Shown here one piece after another: positions 24,105-32,787 of a DNA stretch of 64,000 nucleotides. Each line of letters starts with the position of its first letter. Position 1 is the first letter of the stretch. The stretch comes from Pseudoalteromonas sp. DL-6. GTDB lineage: Bacteria; Pseudomonadota; Gammaproteobacteria; Enterobacterales; Alteromonadaceae. The notes below the pieces were generated by a model. The model was not told the origin of the DNA and ran no database searches. It was given only the letters and a program-made list of their open reading frames with translations. Position numbers and translations under genes: made by a program. Where the stretch lies: contig NZ_CP019770.1 of NCBI RefSeq assembly GCF_004328665.1, positions 2,356,001 through 2,420,000 of the forward strand. Direction: 5' to 3'.

Positions 24105-24782
24105 TCACTTACTCGCTTGTTTTAGCATGATGCCATCAGCACTGTTACTGCTATTTAACGCATCAATGACCGATTGCGGAATAAAGCCCTGTGCAGAGCC
24201 TACAACCGCTTTACTCGCTAAGCCAACAATTCGTGCATTTACTAATATACCGCCTTGATGGTTTACTAGCGTACCCGCTAATACGTAACTAAAGTTTTGT
24301 TCTTGGTTTAGCTCTAAATAATCGCGGCTAAAAACAAAATCGCCACCAGGGGTTACACGCATATAATCGGTGGTTTTAAAATCAATGACCGGCACACCAA
24401 AATTATGCAGTTCGTGCATAAAACTCTCTGCGATTTGGTTACCTACTAAATCAGCATTGTTGTAGTCACGGTCTAAAAAAACAAAACTCGATACCGCCAA
24501 TGGCGTTTTAGTATTTACGTACTGTAAGTTTTCCGCCATGTCTTGCATGATGCCACGCACATAGTGATTAATATTTTTACGTGTTGGTGTATTTACTTGT
24601 TTGTTTTTATTCATCACTGCAGCTTTATTTTGATACAGCGAATCTGTATTTGTTGGTGCAGCTACAGGGCGTTGCTCAAAAAACATAGGCGCATCGTCGT
24701 TAATTTGCGTGTCACTATGGTTTGTCATTTGTGAACAACCAAAGCCCAGTGGCAAACATAAAGTTAATAGTAGGCGTTTCAT
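24105..24782 (-). CDS. FlgO-like outer membrane lipoprotein (paralogue 2)
   Basis: 225 residues. The lipobox is GFGC after a short signal peptide. This copy is closest to canonical FlgO: VNTKTPLAVSSFVFLDRDYNNADLVGNQIAESFMHELHNFGVPVIDFKTTDYM, then GGDFVFSRDYLEL and SYVLAGTL...NARIVGL. GGAG precedes the ATG. It ends a few bases before the start of the next paralogue. It may act as a periplasmic-facing outer membrane ring component; function inferred from family only. Confidence 0.83.
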   Translation of the reverse strand: MKRLLLTLCLPLGFGCSQMTNHSDTQINDDAPMFFEQRPVAAPTNTDSLYQNKAAVMNKNKQVNTPTRKNINHYVRGIMQDMAENLQYVNTKTPLAVSSFVFLDRDYNNADLVGNQIAESFMHELHNFGVPVIDFKTTDYMRVTPGGDFVFSRDYLELNQEQNFSYVLAGTLVNHQGGILVNARIVGLASKAVVGSAQGFIPQSVIDALNSSNSADGIMLKQASK

Positions 24783-24794
24783 GTGTGCTCCTAA

Positions 24795-25388
24795 TTAATA
24801 TTCACTGCGGTAAATAAAGTCACCGCGCTGCTGTATTTTTTCATTACTCCACATCACATTGATGGGAATTTCAGTGCTTGCGGCAGATACAATTTGATTA
24901 GTTTGCATATTTACCATGCGAGCATTAACAATATAAGCATGTTCTTGACGGGTTAGAGTACCGGTGATCACAAAGTCAATAATCTGACGCTGCTTTAAAT
25001 TACTGGTACTGCGACTTAACACTGAATCAGCGCTCGCTGATAAATTAAGCTGGTTTTCAAGCCGGTATTCAACTGTGTTGTACCCTAACTGAGTAAATTG
25101 GGTTATTAAGCTTTCTTGAACTTGCTGACTAAGCCCTGCTCCCTGCCCTTGGGCAATTTGTGAATCCAAAGCATTGGCTAAATAAAAGCTGCTGACCGCA
25201 ATTGATGCGGTGCTTTTAAAAGGCTCTTTGATATGGCTAAGCTGGGCACTCAAGCTATTCACGTACTGGTCGAGCGTATAAGGTGCCATGACTGCTTTAG
25301 GCGCATCAGTGCTTATACTCGGCTTTGGCTGGGGTGTTAAGCTACAGCCCGCTAAATTTAATAATAGTAAGGGTAACAAAAGGCGCAT
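24795..25388 (-). CDS. FlgO-like outer membrane lipoprotein (paralogue 1)
   Basis: About 197 residues from the second ATG (25388), which has AGAGGA at the right distance. Lipobox LAGC. Shared FlgO features: LDQYVNSLSAQLSHI, IAVSSFYLANALDS, VQESLITQFTQLGYNTVEYR and FVITGTLTRQEHAYIVNARMVNM. It is the most divergent of the three. The three copies are adjacent and co-directional, implying ancient tandem duplication. Confidence 0.75.
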   Translation of the reverse strand: MRLLLPLLLLNLAGCSLTPQPKPSISTDAPKAVMAPYTLDQYVNSLSAQLSHIKEPFKSTASIAVSSFYLANALDSQIAQGQGAGLSQQVQESLITQFTQLGYNTVEYRLENQLNLSASADSVLSRSTSNLKQRQIIDFVITGTLTRQEHAYIVNARMVNMQTNQIVSAASTEIPINVMWSNEKIQQRGDFIYRSEY

Positions 25389-25455
25389 AGTTGCCATCCT
25401 CTAAAAACATAATAGTTACAAAGCAATTATTATGCCTAATACCCTAGATACATAT

Positions 25456-26112
25456 TTATTTTAATGGCTGTTGGGTGTAATGGCTCACAATGCAGTTGAT
25501 TTGGCGCTGTTTAAGTTTATCGCAATCGGCAGCGGCATTGGCTTGATTTTGATAAGCCCCAAGCTTTAAACGGTAGTAAGTCATGCCACTCACGTTAATA
25601 GTTTCTACATTCGCCACAAATTCGCCCTGAAATAACGAAGATGCACTGGCCTTTATTTGATTTAAACTTTGGCTAAGTCGCTCTTTGTCGGTAACGGCTG
25701 CCACTTGTAAGGCAAATAAGGCTTTAACGGCTTGTTTTTCATCAGCTGTATTCGATGCCACTTTAGCTTTTTGTACAACTTTTGGTGCTACTGTTTCAGC
25801 CGAAGTTTTAGCTGTTGGTACTACAGGCGTATTTATTGATGCAGAGCCTTGTTTTGCTACCGCATTTAATTGGCTTATTAATAACTTTAAGTCTTGTTCA
25901 ATCACTAATAAACGTTCAACACCTGCTTTGGCTGCTTGCCATTGCTGAGACGATGCTTTTAGCTGCGCCAACTCTTCCTCAGAAAGATTGGCACTCGCTT
26001 GCATTGGCTGAGGAGATTCTGCAGTTTTGGGGGTGCTGCATCCTGATATAAAAAGAGCAGCAATACAGGCAATTAGTATTGAGTAGCGTTTATATAAATT
26101 AGCATATTGCAT
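25456..26112 (-). CDS. SPOR-domain lipoprotein A
   Basis: 218 residues. Signal peptide with lipobox ISGC. An N-terminal helix (LAQLKASSQQWQAAKAGVERLLVIEQDLKLLISQL) is shared with the two other SPOR lipoproteins here. An Ala/Thr/Val linker follows, then a C-terminal SPOR domain (about 130-218) with FALQVAAV, YYRLKLGAYQNQANAAADCDKL and CIVSHY. SPOR domains bind denuded peptidoglycan. Two Cys in the domain could form a disulfide. It lies 18 bp after the usher-like gene. Confidence 0.8.
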   Translation of the reverse strand: MQYANLYKRYSILIACIAALFISGCSTPKTAESPQPMQASANLSEEELAQLKASSQQWQAAKAGVERLLVIEQDLKLLISQLNAVAKQGSASINTPVVPTAKTSAETVAPKVVQKAKVASNTADEKQAVKALFALQVAAVTDKERLSQSLNQIKASASSLFQGEFVANVETINVSGMTYYRLKLGAYQNQANAAADCDKLKQRQINCIVSHYTQQPLK

Positions 26113-26130
26113 GGTTAAACCTTATTGTTA

Positions 26131-29121
26131 TTAGTGGCTAATAAGTTGCGCTTGGACTTGGCAGTTCAAGCCTTTTACTTTTAATTCTGCACATACTTGT
26201 TCAAGTTCCCCTTGCGCAGACTCGGCATAAGCGACGGCTAAAATATACCGTTTTTGTTTTTCGTCTTTAATATAAAAAGCATCTCGCTTTGATTGCTCAT
26301 TTAAATGACGTTTAATAAGTTGATAATACGCTTTCATAATTGGCAATGATGAAAACCCACCCGCATTAGCAATATACGCTGGCGTTTGTGTTTTTTCTTT
26401 AAGCTCAAAGTCAACGCCCATTACGACTTCGCCTTGCGCTGGTAATTTAACCACCACCTGTTGCGTATCTTTTAAGGATTTACGTTGCTTAAACTCATCA
26501 TCTATAACCGCTTTATATTCGCCAGGGCGTAAATCGGTAAACAAATAATAGCCATCATAGGCAGCTTGCGTTTGCGCCACTTGCTTACCTTGTTTGTCGA
26601 GTAATTTTACGGTAGCAAAAGGCTGTACTTCACTACTGCCTTGCTCATCTTGTTTGTAAACAATTCCCTCTAATTCACTACTGTTATTAAGCGGTATTTC
26701 CATATATTCAACAAAGCCGGCACGCGGCGTAATAGAAAAGCCATCGTTGGCGGCAACTAAAAAAGGATCGCTAATACTATCTGGCTCTATCACTATGTCG
26801 GTTGTTCTATTTGCTGGCATACCTTTAAGAATCGCTAAACCATTTTCGTTGGTTACAGCTCGGCGATAGTTTTGAACTCCTTTTACCTTAACGCCCTCAA
26901 TTCCCTTTTCTCCATCATCTTGAATATTGTTATTATTTGAATCAAGAAAGACTCTAACCATTAAAGTGCCAGAGTTTGCGAGGCTTCTTTTACTTAAAAA
27001 GTACTCGTCAGTGTTCGTATCAAAACCAATACTAAAGCGACTAAATAAACCTAGTCGCCAATTATCATCATCGTCGTAACTCATTGTGCTATTTAAGCTA
27101 AAACTATCGCTTTGCCAATTTAGACCCAACTCCATAGAAACTAAATCATTTATACGGGAGTTTCTTAGTGTGAATTCAGATTGTAAATTCTGAGATAAAC
27201 TACGGCTTAATTCTGCTTGGTAACCCAGTATAGTTGAACCGGAGTCTGCGCTGTAGTCAACACTAAAACGAGTGTATGTTTTACCAAATCTATGTTGAAG
27301 ACGCATACTGCCAAGTGTTGTTGCATCATCTAAAGAATCAAACTTTCGCCAAATTAAGTTGTTACTAACAACGGTACCGCCTAAATTATAAGATAAGGTA
27401 TTATCAACACTTAAATATGAGTCGCTAAACTCTCTGTTGTTATAGGCGAGCGTATTTTGATAACTCAAACTTCCAAATGATTTATCAAACAACTTTCCTG
27501 CCGTATATAATCGATAACTTTCAGTTTTCGCTGTTTCTGTATCACCAACTATTTTCTCATTGTTTTGAGACAGACTTAAACGTACCGATTGACCAATTAA
27601 TTCACCTCTAGCAGCTACCTCTAGCTTATCTTCATCGTTATTATTTTTTTCATAATCTAGATTAAGTAATACTTTATCAAATATACTTAGGTTTGAACCA
27701 AAAGCATAATTGTTAACATTATCACCCGAATTGCTATTTAATATTGATGTACCAGCATAAACCGATAAATAATCAGTTAATCCCGTTTCATAACGACCCG
27801 CTAGCTGCCAACCTTTGCCCTCTGTCGAATAAAGTGATTGATTAAATAACTGCTCACCTTGCTCAGTAATCGACAACTCATAAAACGATTCATCTGCTGA
27901 CAAACTATTACCATCTATAAAATATTGCTCTGTTTTTCGCTCTACTTGCCCTTGTGGGCCGTAAAAAATCAGCTCAAAATTATTAGCACCAAACAATAAA
28001 TCAATATCTTCAAATAAATAACGCCCATCAGCTAAACTAAACTGCTGCGCTAGCAGTACATCATTACGGTATAACTCAACATCCCACCCTGGTTGAATAG
28101 CACCCGTTAAATTAATTTGATTACTATTAACCTGTTTAAAAAGTGGTTTGTTATCAACTTTTACTCCTCTGGCGTAACTACTATTAAATTGTTTACCGAC
28201 TTGAGTTGCTAATACATCTCCAAATTGAACAGTTGTCGCATTTAAGGGACCTAATAACCGTGCATCTTTACTTTGACGGCTAAATGATAATCTTGAATCT
28301 GATAGTAAATCTTGTTTTCGCCCTGCAAAAAAATACTGAGCATTAAAATAGGCTAAGTCATTTGACCCTAATACAGAGTACCCTATCGCTGAATCCGTAT
28401 TACTCTTGGTTGCACTAAGCTGCACATCAGCAAGAGGAGATGAAATTGCACTGTATGGACTGGCCTTCCACTGTAATATAGCTTGACGAGACTCTATATT
28501 AGTAACAGTTTCTCGCTGCTCTCTTTCGCGTTTTAATTCTATAGGTAATTTGGTAGGGGAGCTTACATATAGCTCAAGTGCTGAATATTCAATATCAATA
28601 TCTAACGAAAACCACTGCGCTAGCAAGTTACTATCAACAAACATATCGCCGTTATCAGCATAAGCTTGTTGGCTGTTAAATGAATATCTAGCGCCGTTAA
28701 TTTGTGCTGTGTTTGTATTTAGGTCTAGATAAAACTGATTATCTTCACGAATAAACCACCCTTGAGCAATAAGGTCATCGCTATTTATATCGATAGCAAA
28801 ATCCAGGCTTTCTGAAAAACTTAATAAATCTATTAATACACCGGTTTTACTTTTCACCCCGAGCATTTCACCCAGGTAATTTTTTTTCACGAACGATGAA
28901 AAAAATAATAACTCACCTTCGGGGATGCCATCACCTTGCTGCACATTAAGCTCAGGCTCTGTTCTTTCATTTAAAGCTTGTTCAGTGTTGTATTGCTGCC
29001 ATTTTTTATCTATTTTTTTTATGCTAGCAAGAATGGCCTGATTGTCAGGCTCTGCTGCTAATAATGGACCAATTGATAAAAAAATGATCAACAACCACTT
29101 TAAGCGTTTAAAGTAATACAT
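26131..29121 (-). CDS. Usher-like outer membrane protein with C-terminal SPOR-like domain
   Basis: 996 residues. Signal peptide (about 1-22). N-terminal periplasmic domain (about 25-215), then a long Asn/Tyr/Ser-rich beta-barrel region (about 215-730) with usher-like PGWDVELYRNDVLLAQQ and FEDIDLLFGANNFELIFYGPQGQ, the E-set/plug style of the CS1/TcfC alternative ushers. Next come two Ig-like modules: VFLDSNNNNIQDDGEKGIEGV, which is SdrD-B-like, and a carboxypeptidase-regulatory-like one. The last about 70 residues (YILAVAYAESAQGELEQVCAELKVKGLNCQVQ) resemble SPOR. It would secrete the DUF4402-like subunits. It starts 3 bp after the chaperone stop. Confidence 0.72.
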   Translation of the reverse strand: MYYFKRLKWLLIIFLSIGPLLAAEPDNQAILASIKKIDKKWQQYNTEQALNERTEPELNVQQGDGIPEGELLFFSSFVKKNYLGEMLGVKSKTGVLIDLLSFSESLDFAIDINSDDLIAQGWFIREDNQFYLDLNTNTAQINGARYSFNSQQAYADNGDMFVDSNLLAQWFSLDIDIEYSALELYVSSPTKLPIELKREREQRETVTNIESRQAILQWKASPYSAISSPLADVQLSATKSNTDSAIGYSVLGSNDLAYFNAQYFFAGRKQDLLSDSRLSFSRQSKDARLLGPLNATTVQFGDVLATQVGKQFNSSYARGVKVDNKPLFKQVNSNQINLTGAIQPGWDVELYRNDVLLAQQFSLADGRYLFEDIDLLFGANNFELIFYGPQGQVERKTEQYFIDGNSLSADESFYELSITEQGEQLFNQSLYSTEGKGWQLAGRYETGLTDYLSVYAGTSILNSNSGDNVNNYAFGSNLSIFDKVLLNLDYEKNNNDEDKLEVAARGELIGQSVRLSLSQNNEKIVGDTETAKTESYRLYTAGKLFDKSFGSLSYQNTLAYNNREFSDSYLSVDNTLSYNLGGTVVSNNLIWRKFDSLDDATTLGSMRLQHRFGKTYTRFSVDYSADSGSTILGYQAELSRSLSQNLQSEFTLRNSRINDLVSMELGLNWQSDSFSLNSTMSYDDDDNWRLGLFSRFSIGFDTNTDEYFLSKRSLANSGTLMVRVFLDSNNNNIQDDGEKGIEGVKVKGVQNYRRAVTNENGLAILKGMPANRTTDIVIEPDSISDPFLVAANDGFSITPRAGFVEYMEIPLNNSSELEGIVYKQDEQGSSEVQPFATVKLLDKQGKQVAQTQAAYDGYYLFTDLRPGEYKAVIDDEFKQRKSLKDTQQVVVKLPAQGEVVMGVDFELKEKTQTPAYIANAGGFSSLPIMKAYYQLIKRHLNEQSKRDAFYIKDEKQKRYILAVAYAESAQGELEQVCAELKVKGLNCQVQAQLISH

Positions 29122-29124
29122 CGC

Positions 29125-29949
29125 CTATTTCAAATTACCGATAATTGCATTATTGATTGGCGCAAACTTTTCACTAAAAATAGTATCGCGATATTCTTTA
29201 AGCCCTGTATAAATGACGCGAATTTGGCCATTTTTCGGGATATTTTGATCTGCAAAAATTGGTATCGTCGCCGTTGTTCTTTTTAGTTCTGGGTAAATAC
29301 TAAAATCGTTTAACATGGCGATCTTTTTCTCTGTATCCGTTCCTTTTTGCTTAAAGAAAACTTCTAGCTTACCAAAAGAACTAAAGTCACCCTCTCGCTT
29401 AATTTCAATCTCAAGCGCCTTTTTTTCTGGGCTGTGTATAAGCTGTAAATTACTGATATTTACATTGGGTTTTTCAGCACCTTTTCGCAAAATAACGGGA
29501 ATCGTGTAGCTTAAGAGTAAGTTTACCTTGATGCCTAGTCTCTGTTGCTGACTTTGAGCTTCATTAGGGAGTGCTTTAAAGGCTAGATGAGAGCGGTATT
29601 CCTGCTCTGCTAAACCTTTCGGCTTTCGAATAGCAAGCTTAACTATTTGCCTTTCTCCTGGCGCTAATCTAACTTGCGATGGGCTGATCCTAACCATATT
29701 TTTAAGTGAAGATGAACTTTCTTGATCAGCCGCTAAATTAGCATACCCTCCGCCAGCTAGTGCAACTTTGTCTTGCCACTCCAACCTGTAGGTTTTAGGT
29801 TCATTAGAGTTATTAACAACAATAACTTTAGCAACACGCTGACGCTCATCAAAATTAACTCTTGTTGGAGAAATAAGTAAGTTTGCATAAGAATGAAAGC
29901 TAATTAAAATAAAGCTTACTAAGATAAAAAAAGTTTTTATTATTGTCAT
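29125..29949 (-). CDS. Periplasmic fimbrial chaperone, PapD-like
   Basis: 274 residues with a signal peptide (about 1-22). ANLLISPTRVNFDERQRVAKVIVVNNSNEPKTYRLEW and APGERQIVKLAIRKP are the first Ig-like domain signature of pilus chaperones; Arg of SPTRVNF and Lys further on match subunit-carboxylate-anchoring positions. EYRSHLAFKALP and LSYTIPVILRKG form the F1-G1 region that donates a strand to subunits. It lies between the putative subunit genes and the usher, as in chaperone-usher operons. Confidence 0.82.
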   Translation of the reverse strand: MTIIKTFFILVSFILISFHSYANLLISPTRVNFDERQRVAKVIVVNNSNEPKTYRLEWQDKVALAGGGYANLAADQESSSSLKNMVRISPSQVRLAPGERQIVKLAIRKPKGLAEQEYRSHLAFKALPNEAQSQQQRLGIKVNLLLSYTIPVILRKGAEKPNVNISNLQLIHSPEKKALEIEIKREGDFSSFGKLEVFFKQKGTDTEKKIAMLNDFSIYPELKRTTATIPIFADQNIPKNGQIRVIYTGLKEYRDTIFSEKFAPINNAIIGNLK

Positions 29950-29970
29950 TTAATCAATATCTCTAGTTGT

Positions 29971-30420
29971 CTAATAATTTAACGTCACTTCAATTGTAGT
30001 ATCAAAGATACCATCTTTATAAGTATTTCCGTCACCTGAGGTACTTAATTGCCCCCCAACTCTCAATAACGCAGTCCCTGTGGTATCGGTTGTAATAGTC
30101 GCATTGTATATGAGTTGATTTAAAATAAGTGATGCACCACCGAAAATATTATTTAAAGGTTGGTCGTTTATAAAGTCACTTACATTTACTTGAATGCGAG
30201 CTGGATACCCTTCGAGCAACAATTCAGCTGCATGGCCTTTTTCAAGTAAATATATCTTATTGGTTAAGGTATTTGTATTACTAGGCAACAAAGTTATAGA
30301 GCTAACACTTTGATTATCACTAATAACAATTTTACCAAAGTTCAATTGCTCAAGTGGTGTTACCTGCGCGTACGAACCTGAAGTTAAGAAAGCTGCTAGA
30401 ATGAATAAAATTAATTTCAT
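29971..30420 (-). CDS. Minor DUF4402-like fibre subunit
   Basis: 149 residues with a signal peptide (about 1-18). FGKIVISDNQSVSSITLLPS and the C-terminal YKDGIFDTTIEVTLNY echo the larger subunit gene immediately upstream (YIDGTYSGSFTLELNY). The terminal Tyr after a beta-strand is typical of chaperone-bound pilus subunits. It could be a tip or adaptor subunit. No adhesin domain is visible. Confidence 0.62.
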   Translation of the reverse strand: MKLILFILAAFLTSGSYAQVTPLEQLNFGKIVISDNQSVSSITLLPSNTNTLTNKIYLLEKGHAAELLLEGYPARIQVNVSDFINDQPLNNIFGGASLILNQLIYNATITTDTTGTALLRVGGQLSTSGDGNTYKDGIFDTTIEVTLNY

Positions 30421-30425
30421 AAAAT

Positions 30426-30450
30426 AGCCTGCTTTACAATAAAGCAGGCT
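30426..30450 (-). promoter_or_regulatory. Stem-loop between major and minor subunit genes
   Basis: A perfect 10-bp stem AGCCTGCTTT/AAAGCAGGCT with a 5-nt loop, in the 37-bp gap after the major subunit gene. There is no long U run, so it is more likely an mRNA-stabilising or partial-termination element, as known downstream of major pilin genes. Confidence 0.65.
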
Positions 30451-30457
30451 TTGCTCA

Positions 30458-31048
30458 TTAATAGTTTAATTCTAATGTGAATGAGCCACTGTAAGTGCCA
30501 TCAATGTAGTCACTCGTAGGTGTAGTGGCATCTGTAGTTAATGTAGCACCAACATTAAATGTCGCTTCACCATTTGCGTCTACCTGAATTGTAGTTGTCG
30601 CTGCACTGTTAGGCGTCGCGCCAGTTAGCACATAATACGTTGGAGTACCCAAAGTAAATGCTGCAGTACCAGCAGGTGCTGCATCAGGTGAAATAGCAGT
30701 TTCTGTCGGATTTGTAATTGTCAGTGAACCGAAAGGTGACACGCCAGAAACAGAAAAAGCGGCTGGTGCACCTGGTACTAAAATTGCGATTTCAGCATCT
30801 GCAATCGATGTAGAAGCTGTTGTAGGTGAGGTCGCTGGGTTTGCAGCTAACACAAGGGTAGCTGTTTCAGTTGTTGTTAAATCCGCTGAGGCACGAATTG
30901 TTCCAAAATCTAGTGCCGAATCGTTAGTCAAGGTAAAAGCATTTTGAACTGTAACACCTGCTTGAAACGAAACCGATTCAGCTACAGCACCGAAAGAAAG
31001 AACTGCCATTGACGCAGCCAACGCTGCTTTAGTAAATATTTTGTTCAT
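30458..31048 (-). CDS. Major DUF4402-like fibre subunit (pilin-like)
   Basis: 196 residues with a clear signal peptide ending AVAES. The mature protein is rich in Thr, Ala, Ser and Pro: VQNAFTLTNDSALDFGTIRA is the DUF4402 N-terminal pattern and GSFTLELNY the C-terminal strand. No Cys in the mature region. Placement first before the chaperone and usher genes, plus a downstream stem-loop, suits a highly expressed structural subunit. Confidence 0.7.
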   Translation of the reverse strand: MNKIFTKAALAASMAVLSFGAVAESVSFQAGVTVQNAFTLTNDSALDFGTIRASADLTTTETATLVLAANPATSPTTASTSIADAEIAILVPGAPAAFSVSGVSPFGSLTITNPTETAISPDAAPAGTAAFTLGTPTYYVLTGATPNSAATTTIQVDANGEATFNVGATLTTDATTPTSDYIDGTYSGSFTLELNY

Positions 31049-31067
31049 AGTTTTCCCTTAGATATAA

Positions 31068-31096
31068 ATTATAAACCTGTCAGTCAGGTTATGTTA
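31068..31096 (-). promoter_or_regulatory. Promoter with palindromic spacer before the major subunit gene
   Basis: On the minus strand a consensus TATAAT (31068-31073) is preceded by AACCTG-N5-CAGGTT (31074-31090) filling the usual 17-bp spacer. A weak -35 TAACAT is at 31091-31096. A palindrome between the -10 and -35 is a typical repressor or MerR-like site. Confidence 0.5.
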
Positions 31097-31184
31097 AGTA
31101 TCGGCCAAAATCACTAAAAAGTTAGAAAATATTTACTTTATTTTGATTTATAATAACAGGATGCAGAAATAAACGTTAAAAACC

Positions 31185-31790
31185 TTAAACACCCTCTGAA
31201 AATGCCGCTAAGGTACACTTATTACCTATTTTGTAAAAAAACAAACACAGCTGCGCTGCTTGCTGCTGATTTTTCAAAGGGCCTGCTACAACATCATAAA
31301 ACGTAGTGGATTCTTTTTGTTGTTCATTAATGCGGTATTTTAAAATACTGTTTAATTGAGGGTATTGCTCTTTTAGTCGCTGCACTTGCCTTTTGGCTCC
31401 AGTAGAAATTAAATAGCGACCAATTTGCACACCGTAAATCGCTTTATTTGTACTGGTAGTATTATCAGCTAAAACGGTTTCTGATGAGGGTTGTAAAGGT
31501 TGCTTAGAGCCATACTCAACACGTTTAATTTTCTCTTTCATCGGCTCTGGTACGGTATCAATATCTGTTTGTGCAGAAAGTGCTTGAATCAATAACGATA
31601 AGTCTTCTTCCATGGTGCTTAAGCGCGCTATTTGCTCTTTGTTGTTATCCCATTGCTCTAGGTAAGGTTTTATATCTTTTTTACTAACAAGATCGTCGCT
31701 TTGAGGGTTTGAGAGCATTAGTTGGTTGCTGCACCCAACTAATGCAAATGGTATTAGTAATATTATTAAACGAAGTTTCACTTTAGGCAC
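31185..31790 (-). CDS. SPOR-domain lipoprotein B
   Basis: 201 residues; lipobox LVGC after a hydrophobic signal. N-terminal LEQWDNNKEQIARLSTMEEDLSLLIQAL matches the helix shared by the other two SPOR lipoproteins. C-terminal part IYGVQIGRYLISTGAKRQVQRLKEQYP...YDVVAGPLKNQQQAAQLC is SPOR-like. It lies upstream of the subunit genes, separated by 136 bp that contain the subunit promoter. Confidence 0.75.
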   Translation of the reverse strand: MPKVKLRLIILLIPFALVGCSNQLMLSNPQSDDLVSKKDIKPYLEQWDNNKEQIARLSTMEEDLSLLIQALSAQTDIDTVPEPMKEKIKRVEYGSKQPLQPSSETVLADNTTSTNKAIYGVQIGRYLISTGAKRQVQRLKEQYPQLNSILKYRINEQQKESTTFYDVVAGPLKNQQQAAQLCLFFYKIGNKCTLAAFSEGV

Positions 31791-31846
31791 CTATTACAAA
31801 AAACTAGCTATAGCTATTATGCAATAAAAGCGCCAAGTAAATTATT

Positions 31847-32749
31847 TTATAATCTGATTGGTTTATCCGTGTAATTACTCACAAAGCAATCAACTTTATA
31901 AAATTTAAACACTTCACAATCATCCTCGGCGCTCTTAAAGTTATAGTATTCACCTAACTTTAATCGGTAATAGGTTTTATTATTGACCTTGGCTTTTTCC
32001 ACGTTAGTAGTAATTTTATCTCTGAATAGAGGCGCCGCTTTTCTATTAATTTTCTTCCACTGCTTAGCAACACTCTCTTCTGAATCAAGCGACGCTACCT
32101 GCAAAGCAAATACCTTTTTATTAGTATCAACCATTGCCACTTTTGTTGCCTTCGATATTTTAGAAGCGACCTTTTTATTCATCCTTGGATTAATAGCTTT
32201 CACTGGCGAACGAACAGAGCGGTTACTGTAGCTTTTTGAAGGGGCTGTAATCATTTTTTTAGGTACACTTGCATAGCGACTGTTATATCGCTGATTTTGT
32301 AGATCGTCCCTATTAGTTGGTTTTGCGTAGCGATTACTATATCTTTGCTTTGGGCGCTCAACTTTATCTGACGTGCTTGCGTAGTTATTACCATACCTGA
32401 GGTTTGGCGATGTATTAGCCTTAATTGATGAGCGTGCATAGCGATTGCTAACAGCCTGATTTGATTGCGCTATTGCTTTACTATTAATAATATCTAAATT
32501 ATCAACTAAATATGTAAGCTCGCGTTCTAATTTTAATAGCCGCTCAATACCAGAGCGCGCCTGTTGCCATTGCAAGGCGGCATCTTTTAGCTGTGCAAGC
32601 TCAAGTGCGGTAATGGTTACATATTCGGGCGAGTCTTTAACTTGTTCATTTAACGATGTTTTATCAGGCGATATTGTACAGCCACTCCCTATTAACATAA
32701 GTAAAGCTATAACTAGATATCGGTGATACTTTATGCTGTATTCACACAT
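31847..32749 (-). CDS. SPOR-domain lipoprotein C with repetitive Arg-Tyr linker
   Basis: About 300 residues from ATG 32749; an upstream TTG at 32767 is in frame. Lipobox GSGC. N-terminal LAQLKDAALQWQQARSGIERLLKLERELTYLVDNL is the shared helix. Residues about 95-190 form a basic, repetitive linker with repeated motifs like RYSNRYA and RYNSRYA. C-terminal SPOR domain (FALQVASLDSEESVAKQWKKI...YYRLKLGEYYNFKSAEDDC). It is first in the cluster. The basic Arg/Tyr linker could cross or bind the peptidoglycan layer. Confidence 0.78.
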   Translation of the reverse strand: MCEYSIKYHRYLVIALLMLIGSGCTISPDKTSLNEQVKDSPEYVTITALELAQLKDAALQWQQARSGIERLLKLERELTYLVDNLDIINSKAIAQSNQAVSNRYARSSIKANTSPNLRYGNNYASTSDKVERPKQRYSNRYAKPTNRDDLQNQRYNSRYASVPKKMITAPSKSYSNRSVRSPVKAINPRMNKKVASKISKATKVAMVDTNKKVFALQVASLDSEESVAKQWKKINRKAAPLFRDKITTNVEKAKVNNKTYYRLKLGEYYNFKSAEDDCEVFKFYKVDCFVSNYTDKPIRL

Positions 32750-32787
32750 TGATTGTTTCTCTTTCAACAGTTTAGACCACTAAATTG

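Noticed and set aside
23419..25388. Annotation of the three FlgO-like genes as the flagellar flgO
   Set aside because: They are some 23 kb from flgP/flgT and embedded with fibre and SPOR genes; the genuine flgO is expected just left of the window.
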